Counted from the first letter of the stretch, positions 1-12,400 are shown. The stretch: 64,000 bases of DNA from Sinotaia quadrata (GCA_028829895.1 CM054178.1:26583701-26647700); one strand, 5' to 3'. The notes: generated by a model from the letters alone, not told the origin. A program made the numbers and translations.

Positions 1-107
1 ACCAATATTGCAGCAGACTGGACATATCTGGATTATCATAACCAAATAAAATTAAAACTGACTTGATTTGAATAACATCTTATGTTGCTGATCTGAATTA
101 AAACCTA

Positions 108-290
108 ACTAAAATGTCTTTGGTCCAGATAGTAATAAAATCTTACCATAATTATCCTAATTAAAGTGTCTTTGGTCCAGATAGTAATAAAATCTTACTA
201 TAATTATCCTAACTAAAAAGGTCTTTGGTCCAGAAAGTAATAAAATCTTACCATAATTATCCTAACTAAAGAAAAGTCTTGGATCCAGAT
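108..290. repeat. Minisatellite, 52-55 bp x ~3.2
   Basis: Repeated core GTCTTTGGTCCAGATAGTAA recurs at about 116, 168, 221 and 276 with an AT-rich remainder. The last copy is degenerate (GTCTTGGATCCAGAT). No coding potential. Confidence 0.9.
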
Positions 291-761
291 GTGAAAAACA
301 TCTTGTGCCAAATACGACTGATCTTAATTAACCTAACTAACTGATGTAGTATTAGTGACGTGTCAGAAAATATTATTCCGCCAGGAGAAGAAGAACGCTT
401 TTTAGTTTAGATCTGAAAGGAACACACTACAGACTGTTCTATATTTCATCATTATTTGCAATTACTGAAAATTAAACTTAGATCGTGATAGAAATAACGG
501 AGCAACCTGTGAAAAGAGGTACTTTTGACGGATAAAAAATTAGTTACTTCGTTGTTATTGTAGCAAACAGATGGTTGGAATCAAGTCTTGGGATGGGCAT
601 CTCTGTTTTAGGTCGTCTGCTTACTGCAGAACACGACTGACTGTACTTTCGTTGTTTGCTGAAACACGTTTCGGGCTTTGTATTAAATCACAGTCTACTA
701 GTGTCTTCCTGAGATAATCTATGAATACGTGCCCTGTTGTAACTGTTGCTTGAAATAAGTT
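291..761. other. Unassigned AT-rich spacer
   Basis: Single-copy looking sequence with no long open frame, RNA gene or transposon motif that I could recognise. Confidence 0.5.
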
Positions 762-860
762 CATATGTAGCAAGTGAAGCCCATGTGCAGCTAGTGAAGT
801 CCTTATGTCTCGCTAGTGAAGTCCATATATAGCTAGTGAGGTCCATAATTATGTAGCTGC
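762..860. repeat. Degenerate short tandem repeat, ~22-28 bp
   Basis: Four to five diverged copies of GCTAGTGAAGTCCAT with variable linkers. An old, decaying array. Confidence 0.65.
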
Positions 861-861
861 T

Positions 862-1545
862 ACTCTAAAACAGACGTTCCACAGAGTGATGACAGATAAA
901 TCTGCTGCACAGCAAGGCTGCGATAAATCGCGGCCGGCAACAGTACACGCAATGCATATCTGGAGTCTAAGTCACTGCTTGTTGTTCCAGACACACGACC
1001 ACAAAGGGGAGCTGTTTTAAGGACATGTGACCTCGGCTTATTTGTGCCATCATCAGGAAGATAGCATTACCTCCCCTGAAGACATTGTGAATTTTTAAAA
1101 GTAAGTTGCTATCGATCTTTCAACGTTGTTTACAATACATCTATAAAAATAAAGTGTCACAGTATATGCTAGCACTTATTTGCGTATGCAGATTTTAAAA
1201 AGAATGTTCTGTGGTTTTTTTTAACATATTAAGAAAAAGCTTGTTGCTGCAAGAGAAATGCAGGGTGGCAGTAGATTTACACAAATGACGCTTTGTACTT
1301 GGTAATATATTATTCATGTGATAGTTTATAAACGACAATATTTTATTGCACTTTGATTGACAAGACAACCCAAACATGTTAATACTTGTGTACTGACACT
1401 TGCAAGCAATGATGTGAATTCATATATACACGTACTAAGTTGGCACTCACTTGCAAACCATATTATCAATGAATTTGTAGCGTTGACACTTAACCATGGT
1501 GGCAAAATTAGTAAAACATTTATTTCCCTAAGATATGAGCAGATG
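862..1545. other. Unassigned spacer
   Basis: Mixed composition with a few CpG-containing stretches (about 900-1080). The short open frames here (up to about 90 codons on both strands) show no recognisable domain. Confidence 0.5.
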
Positions 1546-1549
1546 ATCT

Positions 1550-1722
1550 TATTCATACAATTGTTGAACTGGAACATGAACAGACGATCGTGTTCATACA
1601 ATTGCTGAACTGGGACATGAACAGACGATCGTGTTCATACAATTGCTGAACTGGGACATGAACAGGCGATCGTGTTCATACAATTGTTGAGCTGGGACAT
1701 GAACAGACGATCTTGATCATAA
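1550..1722. repeat. Minisatellite, 41 bp x ~4, hairpin-forming monomer
   Basis: GAACAGACGATCGTGTTCAT starts at 1578 and 1619, giving a 41-bp period. Each monomer carries inverted arms ATGAACA / TGTTCAT around GACGATCG, so each unit could fold into a short stem. Copies differ by single substitutions. Confidence 0.92.
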
Positions 1723-2440
1723 ATCGTATTTAGCAGGTACTCACGTCCAGAACATCATTATTTTACACAGTTGATCCAGACATCTAGCCTTGATAACACT
1801 TGACATATGGTTGGGTGAATGTATCTATAGATGTTGTCAGTGCCATGCTCACTCTTACACCACATACACCACACACCTTTGTTGTGAAAAAAATCACAGG
1901 CTGACATCACTGATCGCACACCAGACAGATAGAATGACAAGAAGAAGGCTGCCAACAGTCCAACTGAGTTACTACTAGACATATGTAGACAGTTGATAGA
2001 AAGTGCATAGTCGAAAGAACAATGGGTAACTTTAATAAGTATCATAAGAGTACACTGATACCCATTACTGAATTTTAAAATTTAAACTTAAAAAGACAAA
2101 AAGCAATTGTTACAAGTCACACGATTTACAAACACATAGTCTTTAAATAATTTTATATTTGAAAAATAGTCCCAGAGAATTGTCTTTAGTTCTTAAATGA
2201 GCACAGGCGATGAAGTGAATCGATCAACCAATCATTCAATACGTTCATCGAATAATACTTCTAGAATGAACTATAGTCTTGCAAACGACATCTTCCTCGC
2301 AAGAACTGCAAAGAATTGGTGACTCACAGGTTCATCTATGTTTAGAGAAGGGCACCCATTCTAGTAGAACGGTATGGAAAAGGTTGTGACCTTGACTAGA
2401 GCTGGACCAAACAGGAGTCAGACTTACACCATTTAGAATG
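1723..2440. other. Unassigned spacer
   Basis: No tandem structure and no recognisable coding or RNA feature. A minus-strand frame at 1758-2045 (95 codons) has low-complexity, non-family-like sequence. Confidence 0.45.
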
Positions 2441-2447
2441 AGATACA

Positions 2448-2562
2448 TAGCGCCTGCACAGTCGTTTGAAGGAAATGTTTCAAACAACAGTAATGAACAA
2501 CATAGCGTCTGCACAGTCGTTTGAAGGAACTGTTTCAAACAGCAGTAATGAACAACACAGCA
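2448..2562. repeat. Tandem duplication, 55 bp x 2
   Basis: CTGCACAGTCGTTTGAAGGA occurs twice, 55 bp apart, each followed by TGTTTCAAACA and AGTAATGAACAACA. The two copies differ at a few positions. TTTGAA...TTCAAA gives a small inverted repeat in each copy. Confidence 0.9.
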
Positions 2563-3468
2563 GTAATTTGCTAACAAATCTATGTATTCTCATATACCAT
2601 ATACTAGTTCAGAAGAGTTATGACCATTCCAGGGATTAGCAGAAGAGAAAGTGAAAATGTTAAGGATAAGAATATTTAAGAATTTTCTAGTTCACGGAAG
2701 AGTGGGAAGTAGGAAAGATTTTTTAAAAAAAGAATAATGTATTACCTTTTTTACAATCATACAAATTTCATATCAACAATAGACTTCAAACCTGACATCT
2801 GCAGAGTTATAGCAATTATCTAGGTCGTCAACAGACGAAGATGGGGCGTGGGGGTGGATAGGAGAGTATAGCTGGTGCTGTGGATGATAGACAACTCATC
2901 TAGTCGACAAGGAGCCCATTCTCTCATATTCATTGCTACGTTTTCTGTCGTAGCGTGGGTTGCATGACGTCACATGATGCTATACAATTTAAGACAAATT
3001 GCTGTCACAGTGCATCTCGTTTGCTTGTACATATGACATAAATTGTGTGAGAATTTTTATTTTGATATCTATTTTGACATTCCCGTATTGGAATTATCTT
3101 TGGTGAATTGATTGAAGCTAAATCAAAATAGTGTTCCCTCCCACCAAAATATCGTGTGATTGCGAATTCTATGTTCGGCCCCAGAATCCTAAGTGCTAAT
3201 CAGAAATACATACTATTATTTATTTTCTGTCATTAACAAACTGTAATTTATTATTGTCGTTATAAAAACATTGTGGCAATTATATTACGCATGGCTCATT
3301 TTATCCCTACACCATCCCTAAATACATCTTTTAATGAAGATGTTACTCCTTCGAGCTTGTTTTGTTGAACAAATATTTAAAATTAGAAACGGTTTTGCCA
3401 GTTGTTACACATATAACAGTTCTCATATTTAGCAATATTAAGAAAAGTATTTCTGTCTGTACGCATCA
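2563..3468. other. Unassigned spacer
   Basis: Contains a purine/G-richer stretch near 2830-2960, otherwise AT-rich. No gene or transposon signature recognised. Confidence 0.45.
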
Positions 3469-3723
3469 AGTTTAAACAGTAACAAGTGTATTCTACAAAC
3501 AAGTTAAGAAACGTTAACTATAATTAGTAGCAAATTTCTATTGGAAATGAAAGTTTAAACAGTAATAAGTGTTTTCTATAAACAAGATAAGAAAAGTTAA
3601 CTATAATTACTAGCAAATTTCTATTGGAAATAAAAGTTTAAACAGTAATAAGTGTTTTCTATAAACAAGATAAGAAAAGTTAACTATAATTACTAGCAAA
3701 TTTCTATTGGAAATGAAAGTTTT
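3469..3723. repeat. Minisatellite, 82 bp x 3
   Basis: AGTTTAAACAGTAATAAGTG starts near 3469, 3552 and 3635. Units 2 and 3 are almost identical and unit 1 is more diverged. A partial fourth unit ends in TATTGGAAATGAAAGTTT. Confidence 0.93.
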
Positions 3724-4194
3724 ATGCAGTTACATTTTTTCCGACAAGGGCTGATCAAGACACCAGGCCTTTCCCCTATGTACTGATCATGGGTCAAGAG
3801 ATCGCCGTATGAGTGTCGAGTATACACAGTTTCTCAAGAGATCCAGCCTGGAATTAGGTACAAAATGCAGGCCGCAACTGCAATGCAGATATAACATGAA
3901 AAAACGGAAATCTTCCTGTCTGAAGACATATATTTAATTTACAATGACATATTATGCTCCATGCAAACTGGAAACATTACGACGCAAGTTTATTATTCTA
4001 AGGCGGTCTTTTGTCTTCTATGATTTATGTCATTGCTATTCTGTATCTTTCACTAACACATACATAACCGCAAACCTTTTTTTTTCACTCTGCCTTTCCT
4101 CGAAGTAACAATGACGTCAATGCTGACGGAGTACATTTATGCGCTTCGCCTTGTTTAAATATCTCACCAGCGTGTTTGCAAATACTTAGAAATA
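3724..4194. other. Unassigned spacer
   Basis: A mid-GC stretch (about 3740-3880) contains CAAGAGATC twice but no coding or RNA signature I could identify. Confidence 0.4.
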
Positions 4195-4515
4195 TATAGG
4201 CAAACAAAAAGGAATGCATGCAAATGACCAGAGACGCACAAACAAACAGAAAATGCATGTACATGCACACAGATGTTCAAACAAAGAGGATGCATGCAAA
4301 TGACCAAAGACATACAAGCGCGAAGAATGCATGCGAATGACCACAAACGTACAAACAGAAAGAATGCATGCACACTCATACAGACGTACAAAAAATGAAT
4401 GAATGCACATACATCCAGAGGTACTAACAAGAAGGATGCACGCAAATACATACAGATGTACTAACAAGAAGGGTGCACGCAAATACATACAGATGTACTA
4501 ACAAGAAGACTGCAC
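4195..4515. repeat. Minisatellite, ~36-40 bp x ~8
   Basis: Core GAATGCATGCAAATGACC with ACAAACAAA linkers. The right end (4430-4515) is homogenised to ACTAACAAGAAGGRTGCACG while the left part is diverged. The overlapping minus-strand frames at 4085-4488 (up to 100 codons, YLRAPFLLVHL-like) come from this array. Confidence 0.88.
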
Positions 4516-4679
4516 GCTTAGTCACACTAAAGAAGGACGGCGGGCCTGCCATGCCAAACTGCGAGGATCTCTTGCACATTAACTATGCCTCACACACCCC
4601 TCTATAGAAGTGGAATGCGCTCATGTAACTGGCTTCGCTGACAAAGGTCAGTATCCACAGTCTTAAGTGTTGACTGCTT

Positions 4680-5645
4680 GTGGCTAGGTAGCTAGGTTTG
4701 CGTCATGCAGTGATAATGATGACCATGTCTTCGTCAGATATTGATTAATTATTGATGGTTAGGCATAGTTTTATATCATGCGCCGATTATATAAAATAGT
4801 TAGAAATATATCATTCACTGACAATTTATAGCTAGGATTACAACAATCATACCGATGGCTATATATATAACATACATTGATTATCCATTGTATAGCATAC
4901 ATCGTGCACTGACGATTCTCGCTAGTTTACATTTTGCACTAATTATAGATTATTAGACATGTATCGTACAGTTAGGTTTGCGTCATGCAATGATTATGGA
5001 TGGTTAGGCAAACAGCATGCAATAACTATTGATACAAGGTCTACATTATAAACTGATTATGGATAGTAAGGCAAACAGCATGCAGTGACTATTGATACTA
5101 GGTCTACATTATGAACTGACTATAGATGGCTAGGCATACATCACATTCTGCCATGGCCTAATTTACCTCATGCACTCATTACTGACAGCTAGGTTTATAT
5201 TATGACCTAACTATTCATAACTAGCTTTAGCTCATGCACATATTATAGATGATTATGAATACCTCAAGAACTGACTAATAATAGCTAACCTTACATCATG
5301 AACTGACTAGTAATAACTAGTCTTACATCGTAAACCGACTAGTAATAACTAGCCTTTCATCATGAAATGACTATTGACAGCTAGCTTTTTCATCATGAAC
5401 TAATTATAGTTAGTTAGGCTTACATCAAGAACTGACTAGTAATAACTAGCCTTACATCATGAACTGACTAATCATAGCTAGCTTTTTCATCATGAACTAC
5501 TTATAGTTAGTTAGGCTTACATCATGAACTGACTGGTAATAATTAGCCTTACATCATGAACTAACTATTGATAACTAGCCTTACATCATGAACTGACTAG
5601 TAATAACTAGGCTTACATCATGAACTGACTAGTAATATCTACGTT
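4680..5645. repeat. Long minisatellite/satellite tract, ~33-35 bp, ~25 diverged copies
   Basis: Core CATCATGAACTGACTAGTAA plus TAACTAGCCTTA. The right part (5255-5640) is nearly uniform. Leftward the monomers become progressively different (for example TGATTATGGATGGTTAGGC), so the tract shows a homogeneity gradient. Confidence 0.85.
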
Positions 5646-5893
5646 TTGTGACGCGACGCATGCCTACCATGATTTAATTATATGAATTCTCTATTTAACC
5701 ATTTATTGAATTAATTAATTATTTATTCGTTTCTTTAATTTTCCATTGAGCTCAATTTTGACCTGTTCCAATCTTCCACCAACTAAATAAAAAAAATTTA
5801 AAAAAACTTTTAAAAATAACTTCTTATATGAATACAGCTCTGGACTACCCATCCTTCTACAAATAACTCCTTATATGATACAGCTAAGCATAC

Positions 5894-6255
5894 TGTGGCG
5901 GAGCAAAGTTGCCTATCCCTATTTATAAAATTAATTGTTATATAAATTGTTAAATGTCAAAGTGACCCGAACTTCAGCACTGCTTATGATGATATTTTTG
6001 TATGTGCCAAGAGTTGGAGTAAACAACTCAGGTGAAGAATGTGCTAGACTAACTGATGTAATCTAAACCAGTTTTAGTAGAATAGTATTTTTATTATCCA
6101 AGGGTTAAGATTTACAAGATTGAGACCAGCCAATGGGCTATCAAAGTTTACCTGTTGAAAATAATTTATTTTCTAATCACTTTGAATTTGGTCTGGAAGA
6201 ATTTCAGTCATGAAAGTCCGCCATTAGCTTAATGGTGAGTTAGTTAACTAATAGG
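5894..6255 (+). mobile_element. LTR-like dispersed repeat, copy A
   Basis: Begins TGTGGCGGAGCAAAGTTGCC and matches, as its reverse complement, the copies at 43060-43500, 43524-43951 and 47200-47445. Shared landmarks in order are TTAAATGTCAAAGTGAC, AGTTGGAGTAAACAACTCAG, AATGTGCTAG, CTAATCACTTTGAAT and TCATGAAAG...TTAATGGTGAGTTA. On the minus strand the other copies lie beside a Ty3/Gypsy pol remnant and one is preceded by a polypurine tract, so this copy is probably a solo or truncated LTR. The far end of the LTR cannot be fixed from this copy. Confidence 0.7.
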
Positions 6256-6559
6256 CGGTATTTAAATCTTTTCTGATCTAGTCATTATTTCATTTCGTAA
6301 TGATGAATTAATTCAAATTTGGCATGGAGCATGCCATTGCAATCGTATACAATGGTATTCATATACTGTATGCTCCGCTACTGAATACAATTTGGCATTA
6401 TGAACTGTATGACAAGCTTGCTTGAAATTAAAATGCCGATTTATGTGACATAACACGCGTCATTGATCATGGTGGTCATGTATATATATGACACACCTGC
6501 TGACGTTCTGGAATGACACTGTTATATGTTTTGTATGACAGTTGTAAGTTTTGTATGAA

Positions 6560-6862
6560 AAGCGTTGTTACTTCATGCACAATAGTTGTTATTTACGTCG
6601 ATATTTAAATCTTATATGATTGCTTATTTAAATCTTGTGTGATTACGTTATTTACGTCCTGTACAAAATTTTAGTTTTATGATTACGTTGAATACGTCCT
6701 GTTTTATTACGTTATTTATGTCCTCTACGAAAATGTTATTTTAAGTCTTCTCTCGTGACGTTATTTTATAGTTTTATGATTACGTTGAATAAGTCCTGTT
6801 TTATTACGTTAATTAAGTCTTCTTTGATTACGCTGTTGAAGTCTTGTATGGCTACGGTATTT
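6560..6862. repeat. Degenerate tandem repeat, ~22-38 bp
   Basis: Diverged copies of TGATTACGTTATTTACGTCCTGT, the clearest being at 6645-6850. Many carry TTTTATTACGTT or TTTTATGATTACG. Confidence 0.7.
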
Positions 6863-8040
6863 AAATGTTACTGGACAACACTGTATGACAACATTATTTA
6901 TATCGTTTTGGCAACTTTATTTCTCTAATACATTCTAAGTTTTGTAAGATTTCGACGTCGATTTGAGATTGTGTAAATCGAAAGATCGTTCCAAAATTGG
7001 TTACATTCACTTCACGGTCAAGTTGACCAGACAGTTTGCAATGATCTCTCGGCAAGATATCTCATTCCGAATAAATCTTCTGTATCACGCCATGATCGTC
7101 TGCCACACGCTGTTAAAGTGCTTCTAACCTTGCTCTGTCCTCTTGTGCCGTTTTTTTTTAAGGTTTCTCTTGCTCTATGTATATAAATAAATAATATTCT
7201 ATATCTGTTCTACAAGTCGCACTTCGGCATACGTGGCATATTCGCAGTTGTCCATGTGTGCGTGCGTATGTCTCTTATTTTTTTTTTTATTATAGGGAGA
7301 AGGGAGAGAGAGAGAAGTGTAAAGAAGGATAAAAAAAGAGAGACAATCAGATTTAAAAAGAGCTTGTTACTTCAATCGACCCCGAGCCAATTAATTTTCC
7401 TCAGGAGATATAACATGGCAAATATTATATATTATATATTATAACATAACATGATTTGCGAATATGTATAATACATCAATACTTTAAACACAACAGTAAT
7501 TAATGGGCATACAGTGCATACTTCAAATATTTCAATATATACTTACGTTTCCTATAGCTGTTAGAAAAACGCAATAACAAATACTTATGGTGCGGTATTC
7601 AAGGCTATAACAAGTCAAAGATTTACCAAAACAATATTTCACTAGTGATGTCTGTATTTTTCTCACAAATTAAGAAAGAGTTGCATACATATACTACAAG
7701 AAATATTTTAGTATAGACGCATTTTACATTTCAAGGGTTCAGATGTACAGTTCATTTTTGAAAATGGTGATTCCTTAATTACTCCATTACACACACGCGC
7801 GCGCATGTACGCATGAACACACGTACACATGCATAGACATACGCGCACACATATGTCATAGAGATAATTTAATATTATGATCAAATGTAATAACTTGTTG
7901 AGCTTATCACTCTGTAAAGCTGATGCACTAGAGCAGAAATGTTTATAATGTGGTCATTTATCGAATACTGAGATTAGTTTATTCTGAAATGAAGACTGAA
8001 CAATTATTTTTTATTTTATAGCTAATTAGTCAATAGCCGT
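6863..8040. other. Unassigned AT-rich spacer
   Basis: Includes a T-run (7149-7158), a purine run (7294-7345), a TATAT palindromic stretch (7423-7442) and an alternating CA/CG stretch (7790-7850). The 62-codon frame at 7256-7444 is low complexity and not supported as a gene. Confidence 0.45.
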
Positions 8041-8094
8041 CTACAGCATCAAATCCGGCTGACACTTCTTTCGGAGAGGCATTTACTATCACTG

Positions 8095-8370
8095 TTGACA
8101 TATCCTGTCACTTGTGAAGTGTCGCTAAGCAGCTGTAAGTGTGAAAAGTCCTTAAGCAGTTCTAAATCTGAAGTGTCGCTAAGCAGCTGTAAGTGTGAAA
8201 AGTCCTTAAGCAGTTGTAAAACTGAAGAGTTGCTAAGCAGTTGTAAGCATGAAGAGTCCTTAAGCAGTTCTAAATCTGAAGTGTTGCTAAACATTTGTAA
8301 GCATGAAGAGTCCTTAAGCAGATGTAAATCTGAAGTGTTCCTAAGTAATTGTAAATCTGAAATGTCATGA
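8095..8370. repeat. Minisatellite, 27 bp x ~10, open on both strands
   Basis: Core AAGTCCTTAAGCAGTTCTAA followed by ATCTG. Because the period is nine codons, the array reads through as a nine-residue repeat (SLSSCKxEK) on the + strand and as another leucine/serine repeat on the minus strand. That both strands are open argues for a repeat artefact. Confidence 0.92.
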
Positions 8371-8574
8371 TTGAAAAGTTTGGTAACAAAATCCGATTCT
8401 TATACAAACGTAATACTTGCAATACACCAGATTACGTTCGATCTTGTTAGTTTTCTTCAGGGCACCCCACTCACCTGTAAGGATTCACAGCCTTTAGAAA
8501 AGCAAATAACCTTTTATGCTCTGAAAATTTATATTGTCTCTACTTCTTTATTCTTTAGACAGGTATCACCATAA

Positions 8575-10415
8575 TCGTAGATTATATATTCCTTTTTAAA
8601 TGTTGGCTAGGTGGTAAAGTAGTTTTGTCAACTATTTCTTTACACCTTACGTGGAGAGAGCTGATAATATATATTTGACACTGACAGGTGAGGGCATGCT
8701 TAATGAAAATAGTATCACTTGCAGCTTGTCTGTATAGTCCAAAATAGTTACCATGGGAATTACGAAAACGTGAATGGGAAATAACTGAGACGCAGGTGAG
8801 TAAATTTAAGTCACGAGAAACTTGAGTGAATGGTTACTAAATTAAGAGAATGGTGGTATAATCAAATGATATAAACCTAGCGAAAAGTTAATTTTATCAC
8901 TGTGGACCTCAACTGCATTACAGAAAGCATTGACTTTACATGTTTTATTAATTAGAATGTTCAGAGATTGTTCCATTTCTTATATGCTTAATTATAATTA
9001 TTTGCATTATGGACATAATGTATGCATTTTTTTACAGAGGTGCATTATGCGGCGTAAATGGGTAGCCTATCAGAACTTAACAAAGATGTAACATGTAAAG
9101 TACACATGTTGCAGAGCGCGATTTTATCTGTTGTAAATTATGAAATTCTAATTTTGAGAATAATGTATTTTTTTATTCATACATTTAAATGAATGGTAAA
9201 ATGGAAGACCAGTACTTTGAGTTGTAATGATCAATTGTTTGATTATTTGGAAAGTTGATATAATTGTTGTCTTTCTATCACAACTGGTGGTGCTAACTGA
9301 TGACGTTATAATCTATAATAATGAAGGATTCTTCCGACTAGGAAGTTGGCTAATAATATGTTAGTGTTTGTTTGATTTGTCGCAGTAATGATAAAGAATC
9401 TATATTGAAATAATCATTGATTTTGGACTACATGTAGTGATATTTTTAACAACTGCATTTATCTCACTGTTACCTCAAAGCACTTAAATGTGTGGTGTTA
9501 CAATGATTGTTATTTATCCTTTGTGTCTAGCTTGGATCTAGGGTCTGGGTCTGGGATCAGGATTCTTACTTGATTTCGGAGCCTGTTGCTAAAGGGGGAA
9601 CAACCCAGAACCATCTCGTCAGAGGAATGCTGACTGAAAATCAACTCGGGTACAACACCGTGCGAATACGTCATTGCCGGTATATCAGCACCGACAACTC
9701 AGACGAGTCATAAAGGAGAAAAGGTCAGAACTACTATGCACGGAACTGACATAAACACTGGTGGGAATAGTATGAGGGTTATAGCGCGTGTTCGCTTTTA
9801 ACTCATTGTAACCTGTAATTTTTATTTTATTATTTTCATCATTAAATTATTGTTATCTTTCTCCACATCTTAATTAATTCTCTGAACGACCTTTAACTGG
9901 AATTGACTGGACTGAGCCATGATTTGGATAATTAAATGTCAAGTTAATTAAGATGAGGGGAGACTATTCACGTATCCAAAGGCAACATTAACTAGTCTGC
10001 TCGTCATTGTATGTTAAGTTGAATAATTTTCACGCTAGATTATTGCAAGGGGGAGTTAACACAGTGATAACAAGGAGAAGGCTAGGCCAAGTGGCTGTTA
10101 TTTGTAGTGATATTGAACTTCAACATTTTAATAATGAATACTATAACAGAGTATGCATCGTCGCCCTACGACAATTTCCGGATTCCTCTAGACCAAAATG
10201 AGTTCTAATTTCAGTTATAGACGTCTGTAAACAGTCGGCAAAAATATATGTAGTAGTGAACAATATTATTTGTTAAGGTTCTTTAATCGACAAATGGGAC
10301 TGGCGAATATTGACTTTCAATTTCTGTTAAGACGGAGAGACATTGACATTACTGTCATTAGGTTTTAGGCGATGGTCCTCTGTCCTGCAAGCTCATGCAT
10401 GCAACATATTTCAAG
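8575..10415. other. Unassigned spacer
   Basis: AT-rich with a higher-GC island at about 9530-9740 (AAAGGGGGAACAACCC and several CpGs). That island could be part of a dispersed element, since a short similar motif (AAAGGGAAACAACCC) occurs at 45339-45353, but it is not identifiable. No supported gene. Confidence 0.4.
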
Positions 10416-10419
10416 TTAA

Positions 10420-10970
10420 CGCTTGTAAATATATATTGTATATTTGTATATTTTATAGCTCAAGTAAATGTTTGTAAATATGTATTGTATATATATTTTA
10501 TACTTTAAGTAAATGCTTGTAAATATGTATTCTATATTTGCATATTTTATAGCTCAAGTAAATGCTTGTAAATATGTATTGTATATTTATATATTTTATA
10601 GCTCAAGTAAATGCTTGTAAATATGTATTGTATATTTCCATATTTTATAGCTCAAGTAAATGCTTGTAAATATTATTGTATATTTATAAGCTTTATATTT
10701 CAATAAAGGCTTTGAAATATATATTGTATATTTATATTTTGTATTTCAAGTCCTTGAAATAAGTATTATATATGAATATAATTTATACAAGTAAAAGCCT
10801 TGAAATATCTGTATTGAATATTTATACTTCAAATTATGGCTTTGAAATATGTGTATTGTACTTTTGTATACTTTACACTTCAAGGAAAATGTTTTAAATG
10901 TGTATTGTACTTTTACATATTTTATAATTTAAGCAAAGGCTTTGAAATATGTGTATTGCGCATACACACA
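10420..10970. repeat. Minisatellite, 47-50 bp x ~11
   Basis: Core AGCTCAAGTAAATGCTTGTA with ATATGTATTGTATATTT. Copies at about 10457-10670 are uniform and those to the right (10690-10970) are increasingly diverged (TTTGAAATATGTGTATTG). Confidence 0.9.
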
Positions 10971-11203
10971 CATAACAGATATATCTATAATTCAGAAAAA
11001 AGATATACATGTATTGTACTTGTACTTACTGTATGCTTCAAAGAGAGACTCTAAAGTGTGTGTATTGCTCGTGTATACTTTAACCATTTATGCTTCAAGA
11101 AAGGCTGTGAAATAACTATGCATAGCGTATATATGTATAAACTTTAACCCGTTCGTTGTCAGGCGGAAATGCGTTACCTGTGAGGTGTTTCCATGCAGCT
11201 GTG

Positions 11204-11422
11204 TCAAGAGTATGAATCAGAGTTGTCTTGCATATGTCTGTCTCTATGTCACGAGCATGAATCAGAGTTGTCTTGCAGATGTCTGTCTCTATGTCACGAG
11301 CATGAATCAGAGTTGTCTTGCATATGTCTGTCTCTATGTCACGAGCATGAATCAGAGTTGTCTTGCATATGTCTGTCTCTATGTCACGAGCATGAATCAG
11401 AGTTGTCTTGCAGATGTCTAAC
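11204..11422. repeat. Minisatellite, 45 bp x ~5, open in several frames
   Basis: AGTTGTCTTGCATATGTCTG recurs every 45 bp (11221, 11266 and so on), followed by TCTCTATGTCACGAGCATGA. Monomers alternate CATATG/CAGATG. The period is a multiple of three, giving stop-free frames of up to about 100 codons on both strands. Confidence 0.95.
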
Positions 11423-11531
11423 ATGTTTGCGTGGGGCGTTCATCATGTCGGCTGAGAGAATCCTTAAGACAGGAAGGGACTGTTTGCATTGTCAGAATGT
11501 TCCATAGTTGGTTTCGGGCAAGGTAGTGTAG

Positions 11532-11735
11532 AATTGTATCTAATTACTCTGTCATTATTTCATTGTGCTGACATAATAATTTATTGTATCTAATTACTGT
11601 GTCATTATTTCATTGTGCTGACATAATAATGTATTGTATCTAATTACTGTGTCATTATTTCATTGTGCTGACATAATAATTTATTGCATCTAATTACTGG
11701 GTCATTATTTCTTTGTGTTGACAGAAATAGTTTAT
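11532..11735. repeat. Minisatellite, 50 bp x ~4
   Basis: TTGTATCTAATTACTGTGTC then ATTATTTCATTGTGCTGACA repeated every 50 bp. The last copy is diverged. Confidence 0.94.
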
Positions 11736-11789
11736 TGAAGTGAAAACACGTTATAGTTAAAGGTTTGCTGATATGCGTTGTGTGGTATG

Positions 11790-11790
11790 A

Positions 11791-11881
<91 letters not shown>
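11790..11881. repeat. (TG)n microsatellite
   Basis: Dinucleotide run with two TA interruptions near its 5' end. The last ~52 bp are a pure TG run. Confidence 0.98.
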
Positions 11882-11885
<4 letters not shown>

Positions 11886-12230
11886 ATTGCTCCTGACTTA
11901 ATTATGCAGGGTTACGTGGAATAAGTACGTGGACAAGGAAACATAATTTCTGGGGTTTGAAATTGCAAATAACACTTAAGACACCTTTTAGTTTGAAGCA
12001 GTATAATGACATAAATATCATAGGAAATTTCATCATTTCTTAAGTTGAAGAATCACTAAAAGTGCCATCACGAACGACCTAGCACAATTCTTACCGGTGG
12101 TACTTTTGCACCTCTCTATGTCCAGTGGACAAAGGCATATTCCACCAGTAAAACACAATATATATGTCCGTTGGAAAGGGCACATTCCACTAGTACAACA
12201 CATTATTTAGATATTTGGTGCGATACCATA

Positions 12231-12400
12231 TCTTAAGAACTGTGTATATACCAAGCCAAGGGACGTTGCAAGCTTAAGACCTGTGTATATACCAAGCCCA
12301 GGGATGTTGCAAGCTTAAGACCTGTGTATATACCAAGCTAAGGGATGTTGCAAGCTTAAGAACTGTGTATATACCAAGCCAAGGGATGTTGCAAGCTTCA
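12231..12400. repeat. Minisatellite, 41 bp x 4
   Basis: CTTAAGAACTGTGTATATAC then CAAGCCAAGGGATGTTGCAAG, 41 bp apart (12232, 12273 and so on). Copies are more than 90% alike by eye. Confidence 0.95.

Noticed and set aside
9530..9740. SINE or tRNA-derived element in the GC-richer island
   Set aside because: No Pol III A/B boxes or 3' repeat tail could be identified, and no second copy was found in the window apart from a short AACAACCC-type word.
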